Made by a program: the position numbers and the translations under genes | Part shown: piece by piece, positions 46,172 through 54,276 of the stretch | Layout of the letters: each line of letters begins with the position of its first letter | Position numbering within the stretch: the stretch's first letter is position 1 | Notes under the pieces: generated by a model | The model's input: the letters and a program-made list of their open reading frames with translations, nothing else | The model's database searches: none | Told to the model about the DNA's origin: nothing | Assembly (NCBI GenBank): GCA_016703025.1 | Contig: JADJCV010000001.1 | Location: forward strand, 62,001 to 126,000 | Length of the DNA: 64,000 nucleotides | Direction: 5' to 3' | Origin: Candidatus Avedoeria danica | GTDB taxonomy: Bacteria; Chloroflexota; Anaerolineae; Epilineales; Epilineaceae

Positions 46172-47294
46172 CGTTCGGCTCGCGGACGGCAACGGTCGCG
46201 GGTTCGGCCGCCATCGCACCGACTTCGGTGGAGGGGGGCGACATCGGCCGGGTGACCCGGAATTCGTCCGGGTAGCCCTGATGGATCAGCTCCGCCAGTG
46301 CCGCTGCCGGCAGCCGTGTCGTCGGCGCGTCCGTCGTCGCCCACACGCCTGCCCCGACGTCTTCGGGCCGCGGATCCTCGAGCGCAGCGGCGACGTCGAT
46401 CGCGTCGTCGATCTCGACCCGGAACGACTCGATGAGGGCGGCCTCCCGTGCGTCGTCCCACAGACCGGCGGCGACGAGGCGCTCGAACTGGCGGGCGAGC
46501 GGGTCGCGGGCGGCCCAGGCCTCGCGCTGGGCGGCCGGCACGTAGTCCGCCGGATCGATGATCGAGTGACCGCGCATCCGGAACGTCATGCACTCGATCA
46601 GCGTCGGACCCTCGCCGATGCGGGCGCGGGCGACGGCCGCTCGTGCCGCTTCGTACACCGCCTCGACGTCGTTGCCGTCCACGCGGACGCCGGGAAGGCC
46701 GTAGCCGTGCGCGCGGTCGGCGATCGAGCCGGCGGCGTACTCGCGGTCCGTGGGGGTCGAGAGCGCCCATTGGTTGTTCTCACACACCAGCACCGCGGGC
46801 ACTTTGAGGACGGCCGCCATGTTCAGCGCCTCGTGCCAGGCGCCCGTCGATGTCGAGCCCTCGCCGAAGAACGTCATCGCTACGCGCGGCTCGCGGCGCA
46901 GCTTGAAGGCCAACGCCACCCCGACCGTAACGGGAAGGGAGTCCGGGAGGACAGAGATCATGCCAACGATGCCCCGCGCCATGTCGCCCATGTGAAGTCC
47001 GGAATCCGTGCCGCCGTTCGAGCTGTCCCGCTTGCCCATGTACTGGGCGAAGACCTCGACCGGTCGGATCCCCCGGACCAGATGGGCGCCCATGTCGCGG
47101 TACATCGGGGCGATCACGTCGCCGTCGGCAAGGGCGAAGGCGCAGCCGACCGGGATGGCCTCCTGGCCGTGACCGGTGTACAAGCGCCCGACCAGTCGCC
47201 CCTGGCCTGCGAGGGCCCACGCGGCATCTTCGATCGCCCGGCTCTGGCGCATATAATGGTAAAGTTGGTAGCGCTCATCGCTGGTCAAGGGCAT
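46164..47294 (-). CDS. 2-oxoacid (pyruvate/acetoin-type) dehydrogenase E1 component, alpha subunit
   Basis: The product has 376 residues; the ATG at 47294 follows GGGAGG. It binds thiamine diphosphate through the GDG-N-type motif, here GEGSTSTGAWHEALNMAA ending in VCENNQWALSTP, with Glu for the usual Asp, a conservative change. Other motifs are YTGHGQEAIPVG, MYRDMGAHLVRGI, GGTDSGLHMGD and the phosphorylation-loop-like MRGHSIIDPADYV. The C-terminal 45 residues form an Ala/Pro-rich extension (VTRPMSPPSTEVGAMAAEPA). It is followed by the beta subunit with an eight-base overlap. Confidence 0.92.
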   Translation of the reverse strand: MPLTSDERYQLYHYMRQSRAIEDAAWALAGQGRLVGRLYTGHGQEAIPVGCAFALADGDVIAPMYRDMGAHLVRGIRPVEVFAQYMGKRDSSNGGTDSGLHMGDMARGIVGMISVLPDSLPVTVGVALAFKLRREPRVAMTFFGEGSTSTGAWHEALNMAAVLKVPAVLVCENNQWALSTPTDREYAAGSIADRAHGYGLPGVRVDGNDVEAVYEAARAAVARARIGEGPTLIECMTFRMRGHSIIDPADYVPAAQREAWAARDPLARQFERLVAAGLWDDAREAALIESFRVEIDDAIDVAAALEDPRPEDVGAGVWATTDAPTTRLPAAALAELIHQGYPDEFRVTRPMSPPSTEVGAMAAEPATVAVREPNDA

Positions 47295-47323
47295 CGCCGA
47301 CCTCCCACGTTGCAGAAGGTGGG

Positions 47324-47353
47324 ATTGTAGGCGGCCCTCGAAGCCGCGGCCAA
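47324..47353 (-). promoter_or_regulatory. Promoter for the E1 alpha-beta genes
   Basis: On the minus strand TTGGCC (47353-47348) and TACAAT (47329-47324) are separated by 18 bases. Transcription would start near 47317, about 20 bases before the ATG at 47294, leaving room for the GGGAGG site. The divergent trxA gene starts at 47438. Confidence 0.55.
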
Positions 47354-47437
47354 GAAGTGGCGGCGGCCGAGAGCGGCGCTATCGGCCAAGATCGGGCACC
47401 GAGGATCGGGCCCCCGCTTGAGGAGAATGGGAAGAAC

Positions 47438-47782
47438 ATGGGTCACAACAGTGTCGTCGTCACCGATGCCGACTTCGAGGCCGAGGTCCTGAAGTCGGAC
47501 ATGCCGGTCCTGGTCGACTTCTGGGCCGAGTGGTGCGGCCCGTGCAAGATGCTCGGCCCCGTGGTCGAGGAGATCGCCGGCGAGACCGTCGGGCAGCTGA
47601 AGGTCGCCAAGCTGGACATCGATGAGAACCAGCAGGCGTCGTTCCAGTTCGGGGTGCGCAGCATCCCGACGCTCATCCTGTTCAAGAACGGCCGCGAGGC
47701 CGAGCGTTTGGTGGGCTACATGCCCAAGGAGCGCATCCTGGCCAAGCTCGAGCCGCACCTCACGCCGACGCTCGTCAGCTGA
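47438..47782 (+). CDS. trxA: Thioredoxin
   Basis: The product has 114 residues, normal for a cytoplasmic thioredoxin. The ATG at 47438 follows GAGGAGAATGGGAAG. The redox site is VDFWAEWCGPCKMLGP, followed by KLDIDENQQASFQFGVRSIP with the cis-Pro loop SIPTLILFKNG. It reduces protein disulfides using electrons from thioredoxin reductase. It is divergent from the E1 genes, with no partner reductase nearby. Its stop is 41 bp before the NHL-repeat gene. Confidence 0.96.
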   Translation: MGHNSVVVTDADFEAEVLKSDMPVLVDFWAEWCGPCKMLGPVVEEIAGETVGQLKVAKLDIDENQQASFQFGVRSIPTLILFKNGREAERLVGYMPKERILAKLEPHLTPTLVS

Positions 47783-47823
47783 GCCTGCGGAGTCGGATCG
47801 GCTGATTCGCAGACGCGCGTCCC

Positions 47824-50800
47824 GTGCCTGGATTGCCCGATGCTCACCTGATCGCGTGTCGACGCCGGTCCAACCGCCGGCGTCGAACCGTGTGCGCCGG
47901 CCTTCTGGCCACGGTGTCGTTGCTGGGCGGCCGCCCAGCGCCTGCCGCCGTGAACGCCGACGCGGCTCCGTCGCCGCCGGCCATCCTGCCGACGCTGCCG
48001 CGCTTCGCCCTCGGCGCCGCCGACAGCGCCGGCCAGTTCGACGGGCCGGTTGGCGTGGCGCTCGGCGAGCGCGGAACGGTCTTCGTGGCCGATGCGGACA
48101 ACCACCGCATCCAGCGCTTCGATGCATCCGGCGCTTTCCAGCTGGCGTTCGGCAGCCGCGGCGACGGCGAGGGGCAGTTCGTGCAGCCGATGGGGGTCGC
48201 CGTGGCGCCGGACGGCACCGTCGTCGTGGCCGACAGCGGCAACGACCGGCTGCAGCGGTTCACGGCCGACGGGACGTTCCTTGCGGCCGTCGGCCGGCGC
48301 GGGACGGCGGCGGGCGAGTTCAAGCAGCCGGCCGCCGTCGCGGTCCGGCCCGACGGCACCGTCGTCGTGGCCGACACCGGCAACGACCGGCTGCAGCTCT
48401 TCACGGCGGACGGCACGTTCGTGGCTGTGTGGGGCCGGAACGGCCGGGGGCTCGGCGAGCTGCGCTCGCCCTACGGGGTGGCCGCGGCGCCGGACGGCAG
48501 CGTCTGGGTGGCCGACACGTTCAACCACCGCCTGCAGCGCGTGTCGTCCACCGGCGAATGGATCGAGGTGTTCGGCCGTGAGGGAACGGACCTCGGCGCG
48601 TTCAGTTTCCCGGTCGGCATCGCCGTGGGGAGCGACGGGGCGTTGGTCGTGGCCGACCGGGACAACCATCGGCTGCAGCGGTTCGGGCCGGACGGTGCGA
48701 TCCGATCACCATGGGGCGGTCCCGGGCGCGGCAACGGCCAGTTCCTGCTTCCGTGGGGCGTCGCGCTGGCCGCCGACGGTTCGGTCTTCGTCGTCGAGAA
48801 TGGGAACCGGCGCGTCCAGCGGTTCGATGCCGACGGGCGATTCCTCGGCACGTGGGGTGCGCCAGGCACCGGCGAGGGGCAGTTCAACAGCCCGGCCGGC
48901 ATCGCCGTTCGTCCCGACGGAACGGTGTACGTGGCCGACACCGAGAACCACCGCATCCAATTCTTCAGTCCGGAAGGCTACTACCTCGGCGCGATCGGGA
49001 GCTTCGGCAGCGCGCCCGGCCAGTTCCGATCGCCCGGCGGGACCGCGCTCGGCCCGGACGGTTCCCTCTTCGTGGCCGATACCCTCAACCACCGCGTGCA
49101 GCATTTCAGCGCCGTCGGACAGGTGCTGGCGGTCTGGGGCGCATACGGCGGGGGGCCGGGCGAGTTCGACAGCCCCGAGGGGGTGGCCGTCGCCGCCGAC
49201 GGCACGATCTTCGTCGCCGATACGGGCAACCACCGCGTCCAGCGCTTCCAGGCCGATGGCCGTCCGCTGGGCGAGTGGGGCGCGCCGGGCGACGGCGCCG
49301 GGCAGTTCAACAGCCCGAGCGGAATCGCCATCGCGCCGGACGGGCGGGTGTACGTCGCCGACGCGCGGAACCACCGCGTCCAGTGGTTCGACGCGGGCGG
49401 TGCGTTTCTCGGCCAGGTCGGGGCATACGGCCGCGACGACGGGCAGTTCGCCCGCCCGCGCGCCGTCGCCGTCGGCATCGACGGCCGGGTGTATGTGGCC
49501 GACACGCTGAACCACCGCGTCCAGATCCTGGGCGCCGACGGTGCGGTGGTCGGCGGGTTCGGCGAGCGCGGCGGCGACTACGGCCAGCTCGACGGGCCGC
49601 AGGGCATCGCCGTCACACCGGACGGTGCGATCTTCGTGGCGGATACCGGCAACGACCGCGTCCAGCGGTTGGGTCAGACCGGGCGACTGCTCGGCATCGT
49701 CGGCGTCTCGCGCATGCAGGAGGGACGGTTCAACGGACCCGAGGGCCTCGACGTCGCCGCCGACGGGCGGCTGTACGTGGCCGACACGGGCAACGACCGG
49801 ATCCAGCGCTTCTCGGCCAACGGCGCGTTCGAGCTGGCGTTCGGGTCGAGCGGCGACGGGCGCGGTCGGTTCCTTGCGCCGAGCGACCTGGCGATCGACG
49901 CGGGCGGCACGGTGTTCGTGGCCGACCTCGGCAACCACCGCGTGCAGCGCTTCGATTCGGACGGCGTGTTCGAGACGAGTTGGGGCGGCCAGGGCCGTGG
50001 TCCCGGCCAGTTCGTCGGGCCGGCGGGCGTCGCGGTGGCGCCGGATGGATCGGTGTACGTCACCGATCGCGGCAACCACCGCGTGCAGCATTTCACCCGC
50101 GATGGCGGATTCCTGGCCGCGTGGGGCATGAACGGCCGGGCGCTCGGCGAGTTCCGTTCGCCGCAGGGCATTGCCGTCGCGGCCGACGGTACGGTGTTCG
50201 TGTCCGACCTGCTCAACCATCGCATCGTGTCGTTCACCCCGGACGGCACGCCGCGCGTGGAGTGGGGCACGATCGGCAGCGACCCGGGCCAGTTCGTCTG
50301 GCCGACGGACGTTGCGGTGACGCCTGATGGTCTGGTTTGCGTCACGGACGACGGCCTGACGGGCGATACGAACGACCGCATCCAGTGCTTCACGGGCGAT
50401 GGCGACTTCGTCGGGTATTGGAGCGGGCCGGGCGGCGGCGATTCCGAGCTCCAGAACCCGGAAGGCATCGCTTTCGGACCGAGCGGTGCGTGGGTGGCCG
50501 ACCTGATGGCCCACCGCGTCATCGGGTTCGGCCCGACGCCGCTCGAACCGTGGCGGATCGAGTTCTTCGGCAACCGCTGGCTGACCGAGCGCCCGCTCGC
50601 CGTCGTCGGAGCGGAGGCCATCGACCTCGACTGGGGGATGTCCGCGCCGGGCGATGCGCTGCCGGTGGATGGGTTCGGGCTGCGGGCAAGCCGCGACGTC
50701 CTGCTTCCGGCCGGCCTTTCGCGCCTCGTCCTCGACGGGCGCGGCGGTGCGCGACTCTGGCTCGACGACGATCTGCTGCTCGACACGTGGACGACGCCGC

Positions 50801-50964
50801 CCGACGGGCCGTCCGTGGCGCACGCCGAAGTGCCCGCCGCCGGTCGCCACCGGGTCCGTCTCGAATACCACGACCTGGACGGGCCGGCGAGCGTGCGCCT
50901 GATGATCGACGGCATCGCTGCGCCGTCTCGTGTCTGGCTGCCCATCGCCTGGCGGAGCCGCTGA
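47824..50964 (+). CDS. Secreted 18-repeat NHL beta-propeller protein with PA14-like C-terminal domain
   Basis: The product has 1046 residues from GTG 47824; this start is uncertain, but a signal-like segment (RRRTVCAGLLATVSLLGG) follows. I count 18 NHL units of about 47 residues between residues 55 and 900, each with a core like VADTGNHRVQRF and a spacer such as GxGxGQFNxPxGIAVxPDG. Eighteen units would give three six-bladed propellers. From about residue 902 a PA14-like beta-sandwich follows (WRIEFFGNRWLTERPLAV; ARLWLDDDLLLDTW; GRHRVRLEYHDLDGPASVRL). The end RVWLPIAWRSR carries the LP motif. NHL proteins bind protein, peptide, carbohydrate or RNA ligands; here an extracellular binding role is likely. 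Confidence 0.88.
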   Translation: MPGLPDAHLIACRRRSNRRRRTVCAGLLATVSLLGGRPAPAAVNADAAPSPPAILPTLPRFALGAADSAGQFDGPVGVALGERGTVFVADADNHRIQRFDASGAFQLAFGSRGDGEGQFVQPMGVAVAPDGTVVVADSGNDRLQRFTADGTFLAAVGRRGTAAGEFKQPAAVAVRPDGTVVVADTGNDRLQLFTADGTFVAVWGRNGRGLGELRSPYGVAAAPDGSVWVADTFNHRLQRVSSTGEWIEVFGREGTDLGAFSFPVGIAVGSDGALVVADRDNHRLQRFGPDGAIRSPWGGPGRGNGQFLLPWGVALAADGSVFVVENGNRRVQRFDADGRFLGTWGAPGTGEGQFNSPAGIAVRPDGTVYVADTENHRIQFFSPEGYYLGAIGSFGSAPGQFRSPGGTALGPDGSLFVADTLNHRVQHFSAVGQVLAVWGAYGGGPGEFDSPEGVAVAADGTIFVADTGNHRVQRFQADGRPLGEWGAPGDGAGQFNSPSGIAIAPDGRVYVADARNHRVQWFDAGGAFLGQVGAYGRDDGQFARPRAVAVGIDGRVYVADTLNHRVQILGADGAVVGGFGERGGDYGQLDGPQGIAVTPDGAIFVADTGNDRVQRLGQTGRLLGIVGVSRMQEGRFNGPEGLDVAADGRLYVADTGNDRIQRFSANGAFELAFGSSGDGRGRFLAPSDLAIDAGGTVFVADLGNHRVQRFDSDGVFETSWGGQGRGPGQFVGPAGVAVAPDGSVYVTDRGNHRVQHFTRDGGFLAAWGMNGRALGEFRSPQGIAVAADGTVFVSDLLNHRIVSFTPDGTPRVEWGTIGSDPGQFVWPTDVAVTPDGLVCVTDDGLTGDTNDRIQCFTGDGDFVGYWSGPGGGDSELQNPEGIAFGPSGAWVADLMAHRVIGFGPTPLEPWRIEFFGNRWLTERPLAVVGAEAIDLDWGMSAPGDALPVDGFGLRASRDVLLPAGLSRLVLDGRGGARLWLDDDLLLDTWTTPPDGPSVAHAEVPAAGRHRVRLEYHDLDGPASVRLMIDGIAAPSRVWLPIAWRSR

Positions 50965-51088
50965 CCGCGCGGCGAGTGATCCTCGACGCGCATCCTGGCG
51001 CGGGCGTGTCGCCCAACTTGGCGCGGGTGTGTCGCAAATCGGTCGCCGTTGACCTTCTCGGACCGAGCGCAGCTCGTACGCTGTGGGC

Positions 51089-53050
51089 ATGTTCAGCGTA
51101 CTCGCCGCCGCCGTCGTAATCAGCGCGGTCTTCGCGGACGGCTTCGCGCCCGACGAGGGCGATGAGGCGGTCCAGATATGGAACGTCGGCGCGCGCGGCG
51201 TCGATCTGAGCGGCTACCGCCTCGCGGACGCGTCCGGCGACGCGGTCTTTCCCGCCGGCGCGCACTTGGCGGCGGGCGATCGATGGTGGCTGGCGCGCGA
51301 CGCGTCGGCGTTTGCCCGCACGTTCGGCGAGGCGCCTGACTGGGCGTGGACCTCGTCCCCGCCGGACGCCTGGCCGGTCGGCCGAAATCGGGCGAGCGGC
51401 GTGGTTGGCCAGCTGGTGGTGCGAACGGCACCGCCGCGCCTGGCGAACGGCGGCGACACGATCCGGCTCGTCGCGCCGCAGGGCGGCTACGACGACGTCG
51501 TGCGCTATGCCATGACGACGGAGACGGACTCGGTCGGCGCCGCCGCGTCGGCGGGCTGGCGTGGCCCGGCGGTCGTCCCGTACCGCGTGACGGGGGTAGG
51601 CGCCGGCGCCCAGGTGCTCTATCGCAAGCTCGATCCGCTCCTCGGCCTGCCGGTCACGGACACGGACGGTGCGGCCGACTGGGCGTCCGACCCCGATGAC
51701 GATGCGCTAGGCGGTCGCGTTCGCCTACCGGGCTGGGACCTCGAAGACCGCGTCGTGCCCGTCCGCGTGCCGGTGCGCACGGTCCGTGTCGACGAGGACG
51801 GACCGACGCTGGCCGACGGCGCCCTCGAGCTGGCGGTGGCGCCGGATGCGCTCCTGCCGTTCCTGCGTCGCCATTTGGCTGCCGCCCGCTTGTCCATCGA
51901 CATCGCAGCCTACACGTTCGACAATGCCGATCTGGCCGACGTCGTCGCCGCGCAGGCGAAGCGCGGGGTGAGCGTCCGCGTCATGGTGGACGGTTCTCCT
52001 GTCGGCGGCCATCCGCCGGAACAGCGCTGGTGTCTGGCCCGAATCGCGGCCGCCGGTGGGGACGTTCGGTTCATGGACCAGGGGGGCGATGTCCGGCCGC
52101 GCTACCGCAGCTTCCACGCCAAGGTGATCGTCGTCGACGGGCGCGTCGTGCTGATCGGCACCGAGAACCCGGGCCTCGGCGCTGCGCCCGCCCCCGGCCG
52201 GCCGGGCCGCCGTGGCGCGTATCTGGCCACGGCGTTGCCCGATGTGGCGGCATGGGCCAATGACCTCATCGCGCGCGACCTCGATCCCTCACACCATGCG
52301 GACGTCCGGCCGTACCAGCCCGCCGATCCGGTGCGCGGCGCACCGGCCGCGGACTACGCCCCGCCGCGGCCGGCGGACGTTTCGGGCAGCTATACCCCCG
52401 TCGCGCCGGATCCGGTGCTGCTGACCGACGTGACCGGTCTGACGCTGCTCACCGCCCCGGAGAACATCCTGCATCCGACGGCGGGCCTGTTGGCGCTCGT
52501 CGAGCGCGCCGGACCGGGCGATGGGGTGCGCGTGGCGCAGCTGCGGGAGCCGTGGTCGTGGGGCACTGCGGCATCGACGATGATCGTTGCCGGCGATGAC
52601 TCGCCCGTTGCACCACCGACGAACCCACGCGTGGCCGCCTACCTGGGCGCCGCCCGCCGCGGCGCCCGCGTGCGCATCCTGCTCGACGGCCGATTCGACG
52701 ATGCCGCGTCCCCGGACGGCAACTGGGCCACCGCGGCGCGCCTGAACGCCGTCGCCCGTGCCGAGCACCTCGACTTGGAGGCGCGCCTGGCCAACCCGGC
52801 CGGGGGCGGGCTGCACGCCAAGATCGTCCTCGTCAGGCTGGCCGCGGGCCGCGACGTCGGGGCGCTGCGCGCGGCGCACTGGGTGCACCTGGGCAGCTGG
52901 AACGGGACCGAGGTCTCGGCCAAGGCAAACCGGGAGGCGGCGGTGCAGTTCGAATCGGCGGGCGGGCACGCGTTCCTGGCGCGGGTGTTCGATGCGGACT
53001 GGGCGGGGGCGGCGGGGATGCGGGTTTGGGTGCCTTGGGTGGGGCGGTGA
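51089..53050 (+). CDS. Secreted phospholipase-D-like protein with N-terminal lamin-tail domain
   Basis: The product has 653 residues from ATG 51089 (GTG 51083 is an alternative). A short signal (MFSVLAAAVVISAVFADG) leads into a lamin-tail-type domain of about 130 residues (EAVQIWNVGARGVDLSGYRL). Two PLD half-domains follow. The first has an intact HKD motif (SFHAKVIVVDGRVVLIGTEN, near residue 343). The second is degenerate: LHAKIVLVRLAAG lacks the Asp, though HLGSWNGTEVSAKANRE resembles the GSxN that follows. PLD-family enzymes cut phosphodiester bonds in lipids or nucleic acids, and the single full motif may limit activity. The C-terminus, MRVWVPWVGR, echoes the LP-type tails in the window. 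Its nearest same-strand neighbour is the NHL gene. Confidence 0.84.
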   Translation: MFSVLAAAVVISAVFADGFAPDEGDEAVQIWNVGARGVDLSGYRLADASGDAVFPAGAHLAAGDRWWLARDASAFARTFGEAPDWAWTSSPPDAWPVGRNRASGVVGQLVVRTAPPRLANGGDTIRLVAPQGGYDDVVRYAMTTETDSVGAAASAGWRGPAVVPYRVTGVGAGAQVLYRKLDPLLGLPVTDTDGAADWASDPDDDALGGRVRLPGWDLEDRVVPVRVPVRTVRVDEDGPTLADGALELAVAPDALLPFLRRHLAAARLSIDIAAYTFDNADLADVVAAQAKRGVSVRVMVDGSPVGGHPPEQRWCLARIAAAGGDVRFMDQGGDVRPRYRSFHAKVIVVDGRVVLIGTENPGLGAAPAPGRPGRRGAYLATALPDVAAWANDLIARDLDPSHHADVRPYQPADPVRGAPAADYAPPRPADVSGSYTPVAPDPVLLTDVTGLTLLTAPENILHPTAGLLALVERAGPGDGVRVAQLREPWSWGTAASTMIVAGDDSPVAPPTNPRVAAYLGAARRGARVRILLDGRFDDAASPDGNWATAARLNAVARAEHLDLEARLANPAGGGLHAKIVLVRLAAGRDVGALRAAHWVHLGSWNGTEVSAKANREAAVQFESAGGHAFLARVFDADWAGAAGMRVWVPWVGR

Positions 53051-53054
53051 GGGG

Positions 53055-54200
53055 TCAGGGGGTGGAGGTGGTGGGGGTGGGAACTGTCGGGCGGAGGTGA
53101 TGGTCGCGCAGGACGTACGGGAAGTAGGGGCGTCGTCGGGTTGGGGTTGGTGTTGGGGAAGGCGTTGGTGTTGGGGAAGGCGTTGGTGTTGGCGACACCA
53201 ATGGTTCACGCGTCGCAGAGTCGTCGAACGTCAACTCGATCGCGTGATACGCTTCATATGCTATGGCACTAGCTCCCCGCCGTTCGGCCTTGTACCAGAA
53301 CACGATTCCATCTTGACTGCGGTTGTCAACGCCCTCGATCTGTAGGTCTAGATACTCGAAAGGCCTCAGTGCGGCCCGCCCAGGGACTTCCTGCATTGCC
53401 CCTGGGATCCTGTCGGCGTCGTTCGTCAGGTCCTCTAGCTTGATCCCGGCACCTCTTGGGACGAGCTTATAGAATCGCTGGATGATTACCTCTTCCATGG
53501 ACATGTTCTGAATTCGGGCGAGAATGGTCGGCGGGTCGGAATCGGGGCCTTGTTGCGCCGCAAGCGGCAATGAGATCGCCGGAACGATCTCAAGCGGCAG
53601 CCGTGGCGTGCGCGTGGGAGTGGCGGTAGGCGTGTATGCAGGCGTGAGCCACTGTGCAAGGGTGGACGCCTCAATGGTGGCCTCGACAGTTGCTCCCGCA
53701 CTGTCGACGCCGGTCCATTTGCCCCTAACCTCGTTCGGCTGATAGTTCGGGGCCAACTTGTAGCCAAAGTGAGCCGTCGTATTGGATAGGACGGTTCGCC
53801 CGGTTGCACTGTTGTTCCAGGCAATGATGGTGTCGTTGCACGTATCAGCTGGCGGGCAGACAGGCATGGCATAGCCTGCAGGGACAGGCAAATTACTGGT
53901 ATCCGTAGTGAACGGATTGTCCTCGCCGTTGTAGGCCTCAATGACCTGACCCGCGCTGACCTTGTAGAGCCTGTACGTCCACCCGGTCCCGCCCAGCCCG
54001 TTGGGCAGGGTGTTCAATACCGTGTGGTTTGAGAACGACCCTCCTGTCCCGAGAGTCCGCGCTACTCCCCGCATGCGGTCTGGTACGGCGTTGGATGCGG
54101 ATCCCGGCGGGAGCCGCAAGGCGAGGACGAGGCTGCCTGCAACAAGGCCGCAGGTGAGCCACACCACGGCAGGAAGCGACGGGCGCATCGGCTTTGTCAT
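53055..54200 (-). CDS. Hypothetical secreted protein with Pro/Thr-rich spacers
   Basis: The product has 381 residues; the ATG at 54200 follows AGGGAGGA. An N-terminal hydrophobic segment (VVWLTCGLVAGSLVLALRL) looks like a signal or anchor. The middle is Asn/Thr-rich (VCPPADTCNDTIIAWNNSAT), and two PTATPTRTP-type linkers divide the protein. The second linker is encoded by tandem GGTGTTGGGGAAGGCGTT-like repeats near 53145-53190. The end carries YFPYVLRD, a variant of the LP motif. Base composition is visibly lower in GC than its neighbours. No domain is recognised. It is divergent from the cyclase-NACHT gene and may share its regulation. Confidence 0.72.
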   Translation of the reverse strand: MTKPMRPSLPAVVWLTCGLVAGSLVLALRLPPGSASNAVPDRMRGVARTLGTGGSFSNHTVLNTLPNGLGGTGWTYRLYKVSAGQVIEAYNGEDNPFTTDTSNLPVPAGYAMPVCPPADTCNDTIIAWNNSATGRTVLSNTTAHFGYKLAPNYQPNEVRGKWTGVDSAGATVEATIEASTLAQWLTPAYTPTATPTRTPRLPLEIVPAISLPLAAQQGPDSDPPTILARIQNMSMEEVIIQRFYKLVPRGAGIKLEDLTNDADRIPGAMQEVPGRAALRPFEYLDLQIEGVDNRSQDGIVFWYKAERRGASAIAYEAYHAIELTFDDSATREPLVSPTPTPSPTPTPSPTPTPTRRRPYFPYVLRDHHLRPTVPTPTTSTP

Positions 54201-54276
54201 GTCTGAAGTTCCTCCCTATAGTGCAAGCAGCGACCCCGGTCAGTATTCCACGGTTCTCGGACTAGGCAAGCCGTCC

